A DNA stretch of 34,384 nt from Parvibaculum sp. (lineage in GTDB: Bacteria > Pseudomonadota > Alphaproteobacteria > Parvibaculales > Parvibaculaceae): assembly GCA_019635975.1 (NCBI GenBank), contig JAHBYM010000015.1:1-34384 (forward strand), in the 5' to 3' direction. Both the position numbers and the translations under genes were made by a program. The notes below the pieces were generated by a model, which saw nothing but the letters and a program-made list of their open reading frames with translations, searched no databases and was not told the DNA's origin. Positions 24,130-31,842 of this stretch are shown piece by piece; the stretch's first letter is position 1, and each line of letters starts with the position of its first letter.

Positions 24130-25023
24130 CTATTCGAGGTCGCGAGCAAGGCGGAATCCGACGATCGAAAGCCGCTCGCCGGGTACGCGGCTTTCGCGCG
24201 CCCCGATCCGAACGGGCCCCGGCGTGTCTGTCCACGATCCGCCGCGCAGGACGCGGATGCCGCAATTTTCGGCGGTGTTCGGGCTGCCGTCGCGTGGTCC
24301 GAGCCTGTAGTCGCCAAGCCAGCAATCGGCGAGCCAGACCCAGGCGTTGCCGACGACGTCATAGAGACCGAAGGGATTAGGGCGGAAGCTGCCGACCGGG
24401 CTCGTGTACATGAAGCCGTCGTCGCAAGGCTCGGCGACCTTTGCCACCTTGTTCTTGGCGGTGAGGTCGTTGACGCTGGCGTAGTCGCAGGTGAGGTTGT
24501 CGTCGTCGCCCCAGAAGTTCATCCCTGTCGTGCCGCCGCGTGCTGCGTATTCCCATTCGGCCTCGCTTGGCAGACGGTAGGGTTTGCCGGTTCGTTCGGC
24601 CATCCATGTCGCATAGGCGGTTGCGTCGTGCCATGAGACGCAGACGACGGGGTGTGACGGGTCTTGTGGGAAGCCGGGGTTGCGCCAGCTCGCGGTTTCG
24701 TCGACGCGCCAGCCATCGTCGGTGAAGGCGTAGCAGCCTTGCTCCGGTTCGTAACTTGTGACGTTGGCAAAGGTTGCAAACTCAGCGACCGTGACAGCGA
24801 CGGTTGCCATCGCGAAGGGTTTTGCAATTTTGATTTCGTGGCGTGGATGTTCGCTGATGTCGGCAGCCGGGTCGTCTTCATCGGCGCCCCGCATGAACGA
24901 CCCCGGCGGCAGGACGATGAGCGTGGGACAATCGTCGCAATCGCGCATTGTCTTGAACGCGTCAGGTGTATCGCCGCAGGCGGAGAGTCCAATCAATGCG
25001 CCTGCCAGCAAGATACGAATCAT
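24130..25023 (-). CDS. SUMF1/FGE-fold lipoprotein lacking FGE cysteines
   Basis: A 297-aa protein with a lipoprotein signal (MIRILLAGALIGLSAC, lipobox LSAC, Cys16). The body is a formylglycine-generating-enzyme-type (C-type-lectin-like) fold: MVRG-like FMRGADEDDP, VTVAEFATF, HPVVCVSWHDATAYATWM, YRLPSEAEWEYAARGG, NPFGLYDVVGNAWVWLADCW, RVLRGGSWTD and VGFRLARD. In true formylglycine-generating enzymes a Cys pair lies after the GGS motif; here the region reads TDTPGPVRIGARES and has none. Sulfatase activation is therefore unlikely and a binding or other role is expected, as in many SUMF1-like proteins. Location is presumably the periplasmic face of a membrane. Its ATG overlaps the stop of the dehydrogenase gene (ATGA), so the two are translationally coupled. 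Confidence 0.85.
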   Translation of the reverse strand: MIRILLAGALIGLSACGDTPDAFKTMRDCDDCPTLIVLPPGSFMRGADEDDPAADISEHPRHEIKIAKPFAMATVAVTVAEFATFANVTSYEPEQGCYAFTDDGWRVDETASWRNPGFPQDPSHPVVCVSWHDATAYATWMAERTGKPYRLPSEAEWEYAARGGTTGMNFWGDDDNLTCDYASVNDLTAKNKVAKVAEPCDDGFMYTSPVGSFRPNPFGLYDVVGNAWVWLADCWLGDYRLGPRDGSPNTAENCGIRVLRGGSWTDTPGPVRIGARESRVPGERLSIVGFRLARDLE

Positions 25024-25985
25024 GGCGTCACCCGATCGCGCGGCGTGCGGTCGGCAAAGAAATCATCGAGATTGTCGAGCGCGCGAAAGCCCATGGCATT
25101 GCGCGTTTCGAGCGTCGCGCTTCCGAGATGCGGCAACAGAAAGGCGTTTGGCAATCCGAGATAGCCCGGATGCAGGTTTGGTTCATTGTTGAATACATCG
25201 AGACCGGCGGCGGCGATGTGATCGGAGGCAAGTGCAGCAATCAACGCATCGTCGTCCACGATGTCGCCGCGCGCCGTGTTGACGACGACGGCGCCCGGCG
25301 GCAGCAGCGCCAGGGTTTCGGCATTGACGATGCGGCGCGTCTCGGGTGTCGAGGCGCAATGGATCGACAATATATCCGACGAACGAAAGAGCGATGCGAC
25401 GTCCTCGTGGTAGATCGCGCCTTCTTCGGCATCGGACGCCAGGCGGTTGCGGTTGTGATAGTGGATCGTCATGCCGAAGGCGCGGGCGCGCCGGGCGGTG
25501 GCCTGGCCGATGCGCCCGAGCCCGAGAATGCCGAGGCGTTTGCCGGAAATTTCGCGGCCGAGCATGCCGGTCGGCGCCCAGTTCTTCCAGCGTCCTTCGC
25601 GAATGGCTGCGGCACCGGAAGCTGCGCCGCGCGCCGCGCCGAGCATCAGCAGCATCGCGATTTCAGCCGTTGCGTCGGTGAGCACGTCGGGCGTGTTGGT
25701 GACGGTGATGTTGCGCGCTGCGGCCGCCGCGACATCAATGTGGTCGTAGCCGACCGAAAAGGTTGCGATGACACGGATGCTTTGCGGCAGGGCGGCGATC
25801 AGTTTTGCATCGATCCGGTCGGTCACTGTGGCGAGGATTGCTTCCTTGCTTGCCGCGCGCGCCAGGAGTTCCTCGCGCGTGTAAAGGCGGTCGCCGGAAT
25901 TCAATTCGGCTTCGTAGTCGCGGGTTGCGCGGGCTTCGACATCAGGCGGCAGTTTGCGGGTCAGCAGGATAGGGGGACGGGACAT
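25020..25985 (-). CDS. D-2-hydroxyacid dehydrogenase (glyoxylate/hydroxypyruvate reductase-like)
   Basis: A 321-aa NAD(P)H-dependent enzyme that reduces 2-oxoacids such as glyoxylate or hydroxypyruvate to D-2-hydroxyacids. The Rossmann motif GLGRIG is at 155-160. The catalytic triad is Arg239 (NTARGDIVD), Glu268 (NNEPNLHP) and His286 (LLPHLGSA). The N-terminal substrate domain shows the typical FSVGYDHIDV and TPDVLTDATAEIAM. The closest functional group by these motifs is GhrB/GyaR, but substrate preference cannot be settled. ATG 25985 has an AAGG site. Its stop overlaps the start of the SUMF1-like lipoprotein gene. eipB diverges 95 nt away. Confidence 0.92.
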   Translation of the reverse strand: MSRPPILLTRKLPPDVEARATRDYEAELNSGDRLYTREELLARAASKEAILATVTDRIDAKLIAALPQSIRVIATFSVGYDHIDVAAAAARNITVTNTPDVLTDATAEIAMLLMLGAARGAASGAAAIREGRWKNWAPTGMLGREISGKRLGILGLGRIGQATARRARAFGMTIHYHNRNRLASDAEEGAIYHEDVASLFRSSDILSIHCASTPETRRIVNAETLALLPPGAVVVNTARGDIVDDDALIAALASDHIAAAGLDVFNNEPNLHPGYLGLPNAFLLPHLGSATLETRNAMGFRALDNLDDFFADRTPRDRVTP

Positions 25986-26080
25986 CGGAGCCTTGAGGTG
26001 TTCGGTTGACGATCCGGTTTAGCCGATGATGTAGGATCGCAACAGACCGGGGATAAGCAAATGAAGGAAAGCCGGAAACA

Positions 26081-26908
26081 ATGCGGCCGACAAGTCTGGT
26101 TTCTATCGCGGTTCTGACGATGGCCATCGCATCGCATCCTACTGCCGCAGCGATCGGAGCGGATTTGCAGATGCATCGCGCCGTCTACGATTTGTCGCTC
26201 GGGCGCTCGCAACCGGTCAGCGACGTTGCCGGCATCGAAGGGCGGATGGTCGTCGAGTGGCGCGGTGGCGTGGCGTGCGGCGGCTATACGTCGACGCAGC
26301 GGGTGGTGACGCATGTGACGTGGGGCGGCGAGGCGTCGGTCAGCAACGATGTGCGCCTGAGCACCTGGGAGGCGGCGGATGGGACCGAGTTCCGGTTCAC
26401 GCGGACGGAATATTTGAACGGCCAACTCATTGAAACTGAAAGCGGATTCGCCCGGCGCGACGCCGCAAAGGGGATGACAACCGTCGAGCGGGAGGGCGAG
26501 GCGCCGATTGAAATGTCCGGCGATGTGCTGTTTCCGATTGGCCATGGACTGGCGCTGATGGCGGCGGCGCGGGCCGGCAAGCAGATCTTCAGTGCGCCGC
26601 TTTTCGACGGTACGGAGGAGACCGAAAATCCGACAAATGCCTTTATTGGCAAGGCCTTAGAGGTGCCGCGCGCGATTGTGGAGGCGACTGTTGTGACAGG
26701 CGAGGGCGCGCGGCTTGCCGACATGAAGGCCTGGCCGGTGCGGCTCAGCTATTTCGATGGCGCCAACCTGGAGGGGCTGCCGGATTTCGAAATGGGCTAT
26801 CTCCTTTTCCCCAATGGGGTTTCGGCCGCGCTGGTGATGGATTACTCGGATGTCGAGATGGTCGGAGAGCTCACGGAGCTGCATTATTTCGAGCCCGGCT
26901 CGTGCTGA
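26081..26908 (+). CDS. eipB: Cell envelope integrity protein EipB (DUF1849)
   Basis: A 275-aa periplasmic protein. A signal peptide (residues 1-23, ending TAAA) precedes the family start LQMHRAVYDLSLG. DUF1849 features follow: GIEGRMVVEWRGGVACGGYTSTQR, ending with the strand YSDVEMVGELTELHYFEPGSC. In Brucella, EipB is a spiral beta-sheet protein needed for envelope integrity, and its two conserved cysteines form a disulfide. Here they are Cys66 and the last residue Cys275, the only cysteines in the mature protein. ATG 26081 has AAGGAAAG about 9 nt upstream. The gene diverges from the D-2-hydroxyacid dehydrogenase and is followed by an 81-nt gap with notable motifs before the convergent dinB stop. 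Confidence 0.88.
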   Translation: MRPTSLVSIAVLTMAIASHPTAAAIGADLQMHRAVYDLSLGRSQPVSDVAGIEGRMVVEWRGGVACGGYTSTQRVVTHVTWGGEASVSNDVRLSTWEAADGTEFRFTRTEYLNGQLIETESGFARRDAAKGMTTVEREGEAPIEMSGDVLFPIGHGLALMAAARAGKQIFSAPLFDGTEETENPTNAFIGKALEVPRAIVEATVVTGEGARLADMKAWPVRLSYFDGANLEGLPDFEMGYLLFPNGVSAALVMDYSDVEMVGELTELHYFEPGSC

Positions 26909-26919
26909 AACGGCCGTTG

Positions 26920-26947
26920 TGTCATCGAACTGTCAAAAAAATGTCAC
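26920..26947 (+). promoter_or_regulatory. Pho-box-like array: three TGTCA repeats at 11-nt period
   Basis: TGTCA occurs at 26920, 26931 and 26942, exactly 11 nt apart, with A-rich spacers (TGTCATCGAAC, TGTCAAAAAAA, TGTCAC). PhoB binds direct repeats of about this sequence and period (CTGTCAT-type units separated by A/T-rich 4-mers). The orientation points to the right, but the site lies between the stops of convergent eipB and dinB, so there is no obvious gene to control. The TTTATC at 26955-26960 could serve as a -10 for an RNA antisense to the dinB end. Function is inferred. Confidence 0.4.
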
Positions 26948-26955
26948 AATCCGAT

Positions 26956-27031
26956 TTATCCCCGGGGATAAGTTGGACTTATCCCCGCCTCAGCGCCGCA
27001 AGCCACGACCCTTGCCGATCGACTTATCCCC
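26956..27031. repeat. Cluster of four TTATCCCC motifs, with a 10-bp hairpin
   Basis: TTATCCCC occurs at 26956-26963, inverted at 26964-26971, direct at 26979-26986 and direct at 27024-27031; the last is inside the 3' end of dinB. The first two form a 16-bp palindrome. The second and third form a hairpin with stem GGGGATAAGT/ACTTATCCCC (26964-26973, 26977-26986) and a TGG loop, beginning just after the dinB stop on that strand. GACTTATCCCCG is repeated at 26976 and 27021. A further GGGGATAA is at 26049-26056 before eipB. The hairpin may define the dinB 3' end. No T tract follows closely. Confidence 0.6.
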
Positions 27032-28255
27032 GAATTTGGCACGGAGCCTGTCCATTGCCCGCTCGGCGGTGGCGCGCCGGGTCGCTGCCGGGTCGAGCAT
27101 GTCGGGCGGGTCGGCGAGATCGCCGTCGGTCAGTTGCGAAATGCCGACGCCGAGCAGGCGGAAGGCCGTGCCGGTCGCTTCCTTTGCCAGCAGGGGCGCG
27201 GCGATGCGGTAGATCACCTCGGCAAGCTGCGTCGGGTCGTGGAGGGTCTGGTTGCGGGTGCGGGTCCTGAAGTCGGCGGTCTTCAGTTTCAGGACGACGG
27301 TCGTGCCGGAGAGACCCGCTGCCTTGGCGCGGCGCGAGACTTTTTCGCAGAGCGGCCAAAGGATGCGGTCGAGCGCGGCGGCATCCGAGATATCGTCCGT
27401 GAACGTTGTTTCGGCCGAGATGCTTTTCGCGCCCTGAGACGGTTCGACGGTGCGGACGTCGAGGCCGCGGGCGAGACGCCAGAGGCGGCTCCCCATCGAG
27501 CCGTAGCGCGCCATCAGCTCGTTTTCCTCCATGCGCTGGAGTTGCGAAATGCGCGTGATGCCGTCGCGGGCAAGCTTTGCCTCGAAAGCCTTGCCGACGC
27601 CCCAGATCAGCGACACAGGCTTTGCGGCCAGGAAGGAGAGCGTCTCGGCGCGGCCGATGATGGAGAAGCCGCGCGGCTTGTCGAGATCGGAGGCGATTTT
27701 CGCCAGGAACTTGTTGTGACTGAGGCCGACCGAAACGGTGATGCCGATTTCCTTTTCGATGCGGTTGACGAGACGGGCCATGCTGAGCGCGGGCGAGCCG
27801 TGATGCAGCCGCTCGGTGCCGGTGAGATCGAGAAATGCCTCGTCGATCGACAGCGGCTCGACCAGCGGCGTCAGCTCGCGCATCAACTGGCGGACCTCGC
27901 GGCCGACCTCGGCGTATTTCGTCATGTTCGGCGGCATGACGACGGCCTCGGGGCAGGCGGCCAGCGCCTTGAACATCGGCATGGCGGAGCGCACGCCGCG
28001 AATACGCGCGATGTAGCAGCAGGTCGAGACGACGCCGCGCTTGCCGCCGCCGATGATCAGCGGCTTGTCGCGCAAGGAAGGGTCGTCGCGTTTTTCGACC
28101 GCGGCATAAAAGGCGTCGCAATCGAGATGGGCGATGGGAAGATCATGCAGCTCGGGATGGAATTTCAGGCGCGGCCGGTTGCAGGCGGGACAGCGCGTCG
28201 CGCCTTCGGGAGCGGGAGAGAGGCAGTCGCGGCAGAAGCCTTGGGTGGCGGTCAT
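26990..28255 (-). CDS. dinB: DNA polymerase IV (DinB) with N-terminal zinc ribbon
   Basis: A 421-aa Y-family translesion polymerase. A short N-terminal extension carries CxxC pairs (Cys8, Cys11, Cys22, Cys25), a likely zinc knuckle, which I recall as usual in rhizobial-type DinB rather than unique. The palm has Asp46 in [12 protein letters not shown] and Asp139-Glu140 in [10 protein letters not shown], the metal-binding carboxylates. The thumb helix-hairpin-helix ([21 protein letters not shown]) and little-finger domain follow. It extends mismatched or damaged ends, with low fidelity. No clear SOS box is seen in the short upstream gap to the GST gene. The 3' end overlaps one TTATCCCC motif. 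The stop TGA at 26990 converges on eipB. Confidence 0.94.
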   Translation of the reverse strand: MTATQGFCRDCLSPAPEGATRCPACNRPRLKFHPELHDLPIAHLDCDAFYAAVEKRDDPSLRDKPLIIGGGKRGVVSTCCYIARIRGVRSAMPMFKALAACPEAVVMPPNMTKYAEVGREVRQLMRELTPLVEPLSIDEAFLDLTGTERLHHGSPALSMARLVNRIEKEIGITVSVGLSHNKFLAKIASDLDKPRGFSIIGRAETLSFLAAKPVSLIWGVGKAFEAKLARDGITRISQLQRMEENELMARYGSMGSRLWRLARGLDVRTVEPSQGAKSISAETTFTDDISDAAALDRILWPLCEKVSRRAKAAGLSGTTVVLKLKTADFRTRTRNQTLHDPTQLAEVIYRIAAPLLAKEATGTAFRLLGVGISQLTDGDLADPPDMLDPAATRRATAERAMDRLRAKFGDKSIGKGRGLRR

Positions 28256-28353
28256 TTTCCGGGACGCAGCGGTTGGGCCGATCCAGACTCGGCATGCTAA
28301 TCTACGACACCGAATGCAGACCTTGCAGAAAAATGAAGCGTGGAAGTGCCCCC

Positions 28354-29004
28354 ATGACCCCCATCATCACCGCATTCGAAAATTCGCCCGACGAGGGAAG
28401 GGACCTTGCGCGCGACATGCGGTTGCGCTGGGCCTTCGAGGAAGTGGGCCAGCCCTATGAGGTGCGTCTTCTTTCGTTCGCGGCGATGAAGGCGCCGGCG
28501 CATCTGGCGCTGCATCCTTTCGGGCAGATTCCGACCTATCAGGAAGGCGATCTCGTACTCTTCGAGACGGGCGCGATCCTGCTTCATATCGCGGGGGCCC
28601 ATGCGGGCCTGCTGCCGGCGGACGCCAACGCGCGGGCGCGCGCGACTGCCTGGGTTTTCGCCGCGCTCAACACGGTGGAGCCGCCGATCGTCGAGCGCGA
28701 AGCGGCGGGCTATGCCGAGCGCGACAAGCCGTGGCACCGGGAGCGGCTGCCGATGCTCGACGCGCGCGTCGCCACGCGGCTCGACCAGCTTTCGGCGCGG
28801 CTCGGCGGCGCCGACTGGCTCGACGGCGCGTTCAGCGCCGGCGACCTCGCCATGGTGACGGTGCTGCAAAGACTGAAGGGATCGGCGTTACTCGACGCGC
28901 ATGCCAATCTCGCCGGTTATGTCGCGCGCGGCGAGGCGCGGCCGGCTTACAAGCGGGCGTTCGAGGCGCAGTTGGAGGTGTTCAGGGCGGCGAGGCGGGG
29001 GTGA
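28354..29004 (+). CDS. Glutathione S-transferase family protein
   Basis: A 216-aa cytosolic GST-like protein. The N-terminal thioredoxin-fold half contains the cis-Pro turn [24 protein letters not shown], where the FETGAI segment corresponds to the glutathione-contacting E-S motif with Ser replaced by Thr. The C-terminal half is all-helical and ends with [21 protein letters not shown], the conserved N-capping box. The usual catalytic Ser/Tyr near residue 10 is not obvious ([14 protein letters not shown]), so conjugation activity is uncertain. ATG 28354 has TGGAAG 8 nt upstream and is preferred over in-frame upstream starts. It diverges from dinB across 98 nt. Confidence 0.87.
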   Translation: MTPIITAFENSPDEGRDLARDMRLRWAFEEVGQPYEVRLLSFAAMKAPAHLALHPFGQIPTYQEGDLVLFETGAILLHIAGAHAGLLPADANARARATAWVFAALNTVEPPIVEREAAGYAERDKPWHRERLPMLDARVATRLDQLSARLGGADWLDGAFSAGDLAMVTVLQRLKGSALLDAHANLAGYVARGEARPAYKRAFEAQLEVFRAARRG

Positions 29005-29382
29005 GGAGGCGTTGCGGCAGCGACATTCGGGGGCAGCGCACCCAAGTCTCGATCGCAGATTCGTGGCGTCAGCTCCGAAGTCTCCGCGGCGACGAATGCC
29101 GCCGTGTCCAGAGGCGCGTGGCGAGGCCGAGGTCCCATCCCAGCCCGACAAGAGAAGTCGAATTTACCGGTACTAATACGAGTACCGGCAATTCCTCGTA
29201 GTCATACAAGGTTTCGCAGCGACGCCGACGTCCTATTCTACAGACTTTGGCAGAGGCTATTGTCGATGTGGCACTTCTTCTTTCAGATACAAGGCGGATG
29301 CTGGCAGGCACCGATCGATCTGCCGTCGAACGCAATCAAGTCGACCGCGCCGGGCCGCCTGGCGGACGGGCGGTAGCTAGCC
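29005..29382. other. 378-nt intergenic region without a convincing gene
   Basis: The gap lies between the GST gene and the degenerate GGDEF-EAL gene, both on the plus strand. Short open frames on either strand here have no recognisable motif and no ribosome site, and I do not call them. The first half keeps GC-rich, coding-like composition and may be decayed sequence. The second half is less GC-rich and holds an 8-bp dyad at 29167-29188, which may mark the promoter or operator of the downstream gene. Confidence 0.6.
29167..29188. promoter_or_regulatory. 22-bp dyad, possible operator
   Basis: CCGGTACT (29167-29174) and AGTACCGG (29181-29188) are perfect inverted half-sites around a 6-nt AT-rich centre. 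The site is 194 nt upstream of the degenerate GGDEF-EAL gene, in a region with no gene. The form suits a dimeric DNA-binding protein. It lacks the CTG/CAG ends of LuxR-type boxes and has no T tract, so it is not a terminator. The regulator is unknown. Confidence 0.35.
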
Positions 29383-30657
29383 ATGAAATTCGTTCGCGCC
29401 GGCTTGAGGAAGCTTGCAAGCATGTTGTTCGCATTGGCCGCCGATGCCCCTCCGCCCGCTGCCCGTCCGAACGCCAATCCGACCCGGTCATTCCGCGAGA
29501 TGCGCACAGCAATCTCGCCGACCGTCGTTGCCGGCACCATTCAGTTGCTCGGCATGGCGGAGATCAAGAAACAGTTGGGTGCGCGCTGGAGCACGGTGGC
29601 CGACATCGCCTTTGGTATCGCCGAGCAGACCATCCTGCGCCATATTTCGCTTGAAGACGCCTACCAGCGTCACGGCAGAGAGGCGTTCCTGCTCTGCTTC
29701 GCCACGCCCGACAAGGCGCACGCCGAGGCCAAGACAAGAACGATCGCAGAGGAAATTGCCACGCTGCTGGCTCAACGATCGCCACACATTTCCCTGCGGG
29801 TCGACCATACCATCGCCGAAATCGAATGGGCCGACATCGACAAAGACGGGGCGGAATCGATTGCCGAACTGATGGCCTGCGAGCTGCGCAAGGTGCGAGA
29901 GAGGGCGGAATCCTCGGCACGTGCATGGCGCAACGAGCTGTTGCGGACCGCCGGAATCCGCTTCGGACCGATCTTGCACCCGCCGCGCCGTATCGTCATC
30001 TGCTACCGAGCCATGCTGAACGAGCAGACCGGTACACACGCATTGCAGCGCCTGGCCGTTGCCACAACACCGGATGAACTGAAAGATACGCTACACGAAC
30101 TCGACTGCCTGATCGTCGGCCGGGGAATCACGGCGCTCGACCGGCTGCTGCATGCCGGCGGCATGGCGCAGATGCTGATCCCGGTGAACTTCAACTCGTT
30201 GAGCATCCGCGCCACTCGGGAGAAATATCTCGGGCTCTGCCGCGACATTCCCCCGCACTACAAGCGTTTCCTGCTTTTCGAGGTGCACAGCGCCCCGAGC
30301 GGCACACCGGTCTCCCGTCTTATCGAGATTGCCCTGGCCTTCAAACCCTATTGCCATGGCGTGCTGGTGGAGGTCTCAGGCAACTACAGCGGGCTTCAGG
30401 AACTGAGGTCAGCAGGATTGTTCGGCATCTCGGTGGACGCAAAGTCGCTGCCGGGCCATGCGAGCCAGGCCACAACCGCGCTTGCGAATCTGGTTTCCGC
30501 CGCCACCGCGTTCAACCTCAAGTCGTTCGTTCATGGCGCCGATACAATGGGTACCCTGCATGCCGCACAGAAGGCACGGGCGGACTATGTCGACGGCCAC
30601 GCGGTCGCATTGCCCATCGACGAGCCCAAGACCGCCTATCGTTGGGCGCCGTCTTGA
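29383..30657 (+). CDS. Degenerate GGDEF-EAL-like protein, probably non-catalytic
   Basis: A 424-aa protein for which I recognise architecture but no named family. Residues about 66-175 resemble a GGDEF domain: ISLEDAYQRHGREAFLLCFATPDKAHAEAKTRTIAEEI matches the strand-GGDEF-strand-helix pattern, but the active loop is HGREAF. Residues about 205-415 resemble an EAL domain: MLIPVNFNSL, LLFEVHSAPSGTPVSRLIE, LFGISVDAKSL and a final block FVHGADTMGTLHAAQKARADYVDGHAVALPI that mirrors AEGVET...LGCDYVQGYLFSRPL. The EAL triad and DDFGTGYSS loop are missing, so neither synthesis nor hydrolysis of c-di-GMP is expected. A receptor or scaffold role is possible (inference). A short hydrophobic stretch (LASMLFALAA) lies near the N terminus. 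The ribosome site is weak. It is not clearly in an operon. Confidence 0.65.
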   Translation: MKFVRAGLRKLASMLFALAADAPPPAARPNANPTRSFREMRTAISPTVVAGTIQLLGMAEIKKQLGARWSTVADIAFGIAEQTILRHISLEDAYQRHGREAFLLCFATPDKAHAEAKTRTIAEEIATLLAQRSPHISLRVDHTIAEIEWADIDKDGAESIAELMACELRKVRERAESSARAWRNELLRTAGIRFGPILHPPRRIVICYRAMLNEQTGTHALQRLAVATTPDELKDTLHELDCLIVGRGITALDRLLHAGGMAQMLIPVNFNSLSIRATREKYLGLCRDIPPHYKRFLLFEVHSAPSGTPVSRLIEIALAFKPYCHGVLVEVSGNYSGLQELRSAGLFGISVDAKSLPGHASQATTALANLVSAATAFNLKSFVHGADTMGTLHAAQKARADYVDGHAVALPIDEPKTAYRWAPS

Positions 30658-30736
30658 CGCCAACCATCGAGGAATGTCGCCTCGGCGATGTCCGCTTCTG
30701 GCGCGAAGCAGTCATTTGAGGCGGTTACGCGGGGGG

Positions 30737-31639
30737 TCAGTCCTTTGCGGGCCAGAGCCATGCCGCGCCGCGGACGCCGCTGGAGTCGCCGTGCCGGTGG
30801 ATGTGCAAGCGGGTTTCGACCGTGTCGGAGAAGACGTAAGCGCCCCAGCGGGCGGGGACTTCGTCGTAGAGAGCTTCGATGTTCGACATGCCGCCGCCAA
30901 GGACGATCACTTCGGGATCGAGAATGTTGATCGCGTGGGCCAGCGCGCGGGCGAGGCGGTCGGCGTAACGGCGCAGCGCGAGGCGGGCGGGGCGTTTGCC
31001 CGCTTGCGCGGCGGTGACAATTTCTTCCGGCGTTTGCGCCTCGCCTTCTTCGTCCTTGTAGAGGCGGGCGAAGGCGGGGCCCGACACCCATGTCTCGATG
31101 CAGCCTTTCTTGCCGCAATAGCAATCCGCGCCGGGATATTCGTCGGGGTGCATCCAGGGCAGCGGGTTGTGGCCCCATTCGCCGGCGATGGCGTTGGGCC
31201 CGGACAGAAGCGTGCCGTTGACGACGATGCCGCCGCCGACGCCGGTGCCGAGGATGACGCCGAAGACGGAAGCGGCATTCGCGCCCGCGCCGTCGGCCGC
31301 TTCGGAAAGCGCAAAACAATCGGCGTCGTTGGCGAGGCGGACGGGGCGGGCGAGCGCCGCTTCGAGATCGCGCCCGAAGGGGTGGCCGATCAGCCAGGTG
31401 CTGTTGGCGTTTTTGACGAGGCCGGTCGCCGGCGAGATCATGCCCGGTATGCCGATGCCGACTGTGCCTGTTTGTCCGGTTTCGGATTCGAGCGCCGCGA
31501 GGAGATCGCGGATCGCGGCGAGGGTGGCGTCGTAGCTCCCTTGCGGGGCGGCGATGCGGCGGCGCGCCAGTTCGCGACCTTGCGTGTCGAGGGCGAGGGC
31601 TTCGATTTTGGTGCCGCCGAGGTCGATGCCGATGCGCAT
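30737..31639 (-). CDS. ROK-family sugar kinase
   Basis: A 300-aa ATP-dependent kinase of the ROK family (repressor, ORF, kinase) without the helix-turn-helix of the repressor members. Features are the phosphate loop GIDLGGTKIE, GIGIPG, catalytic Asp105 in NDADCFAL, GTGVGGG, the GEWGHNPL motif (Glu154, His157), and the zinc site CYCGKKGC (Cys173, Cys175, Cys180 with His157). Length and motifs fit fructokinase/Mak or N-acetylglucosamine kinase (NagK) types, and the sequence alone does not separate them. There is no sugar transporter or isomerase in the window. No clear Shine-Dalgarno precedes the ATG at 31639. It is divergent from the CapA gene with two palindromic elements between. Confidence 0.92.
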   Translation of the reverse strand: MRIGIDLGGTKIEALALDTQGRELARRRIAAPQGSYDATLAAIRDLLAALESETGQTGTVGIGIPGMISPATGLVKNANSTWLIGHPFGRDLEAALARPVRLANDADCFALSEAADGAGANAASVFGVILGTGVGGGIVVNGTLLSGPNAIAGEWGHNPLPWMHPDEYPGADCYCGKKGCIETWVSGPAFARLYKDEEGEAQTPEEIVTAAQAGKRPARLALRRYADRLARALAHAINILDPEVIVLGGGMSNIEALYDEVPARWGAYVFSDTVETRLHIHRHGDSSGVRGAAWLWPAKD

Positions 31640-31735
31640 GGGTGGATTTCGCGATTCAGGTTGCGAGGGGTGTTTATATTACGATGAAGGAAGGCGGCGC
31701 GCGCGTTGTGCCGAGGCCTCTTTGCCCTTTTTTCT

Positions 31736-31787
31736 ACCCTCCCCCTGTGGGAGGGTCGAACAAGCGCAAGCTTGTTCGGGGAGGGGG
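31736..31787 (+). repeat. 52-nt palindromic element, copy A
   Basis: The unit has two hairpins. The first, ACCCTCCC-CCTGT-GGGAGGGT, is followed by CGAACAAGC-GCAA-GCTTGTTCG and a GGGAGGGGG tail, which can also pair with the leading CCCTCCCC. The GCAA loop has the GNRA tetraloop form. The unit is 52 nt long and recurs inverted at 31843-31894 with its first 22 nt unchanged. It resembles the dispersed intergenic palindromes (REP-like) frequent in alphaproteobacteria. Confidence 0.8.
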
Positions 31788-31842
31788 ACTCCGTTTTGCC
31801 AAGTCATACTCGCTATCGATTTTGGACGTGGTTCTCGCCGCG

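Noticed and set aside
24130..25023. Naming the SUMF1-like lipoprotein a formylglycine-generating enzyme
   Set aside because: The catalytic cysteine pair after the GGS motif is missing, and no sulfatase gene is nearby.
27134..28300. A 388-codon plus-strand frame opposite dinB
   Set aside because: DinB has complete Y-family motifs on the other strand; the antisense product has no recognisable domain.
29167..29188. LuxR-type or terminator interpretation of the dyad
   Set aside because: It lacks the CTG-N10-CAG pattern of LuxR boxes and has no T tract.
29069..29376. Small genes in the 378-nt gap (about 88-90 codons on either strand)
   Set aside because: No ribosome sites, no motifs, and the frames overlap each other.
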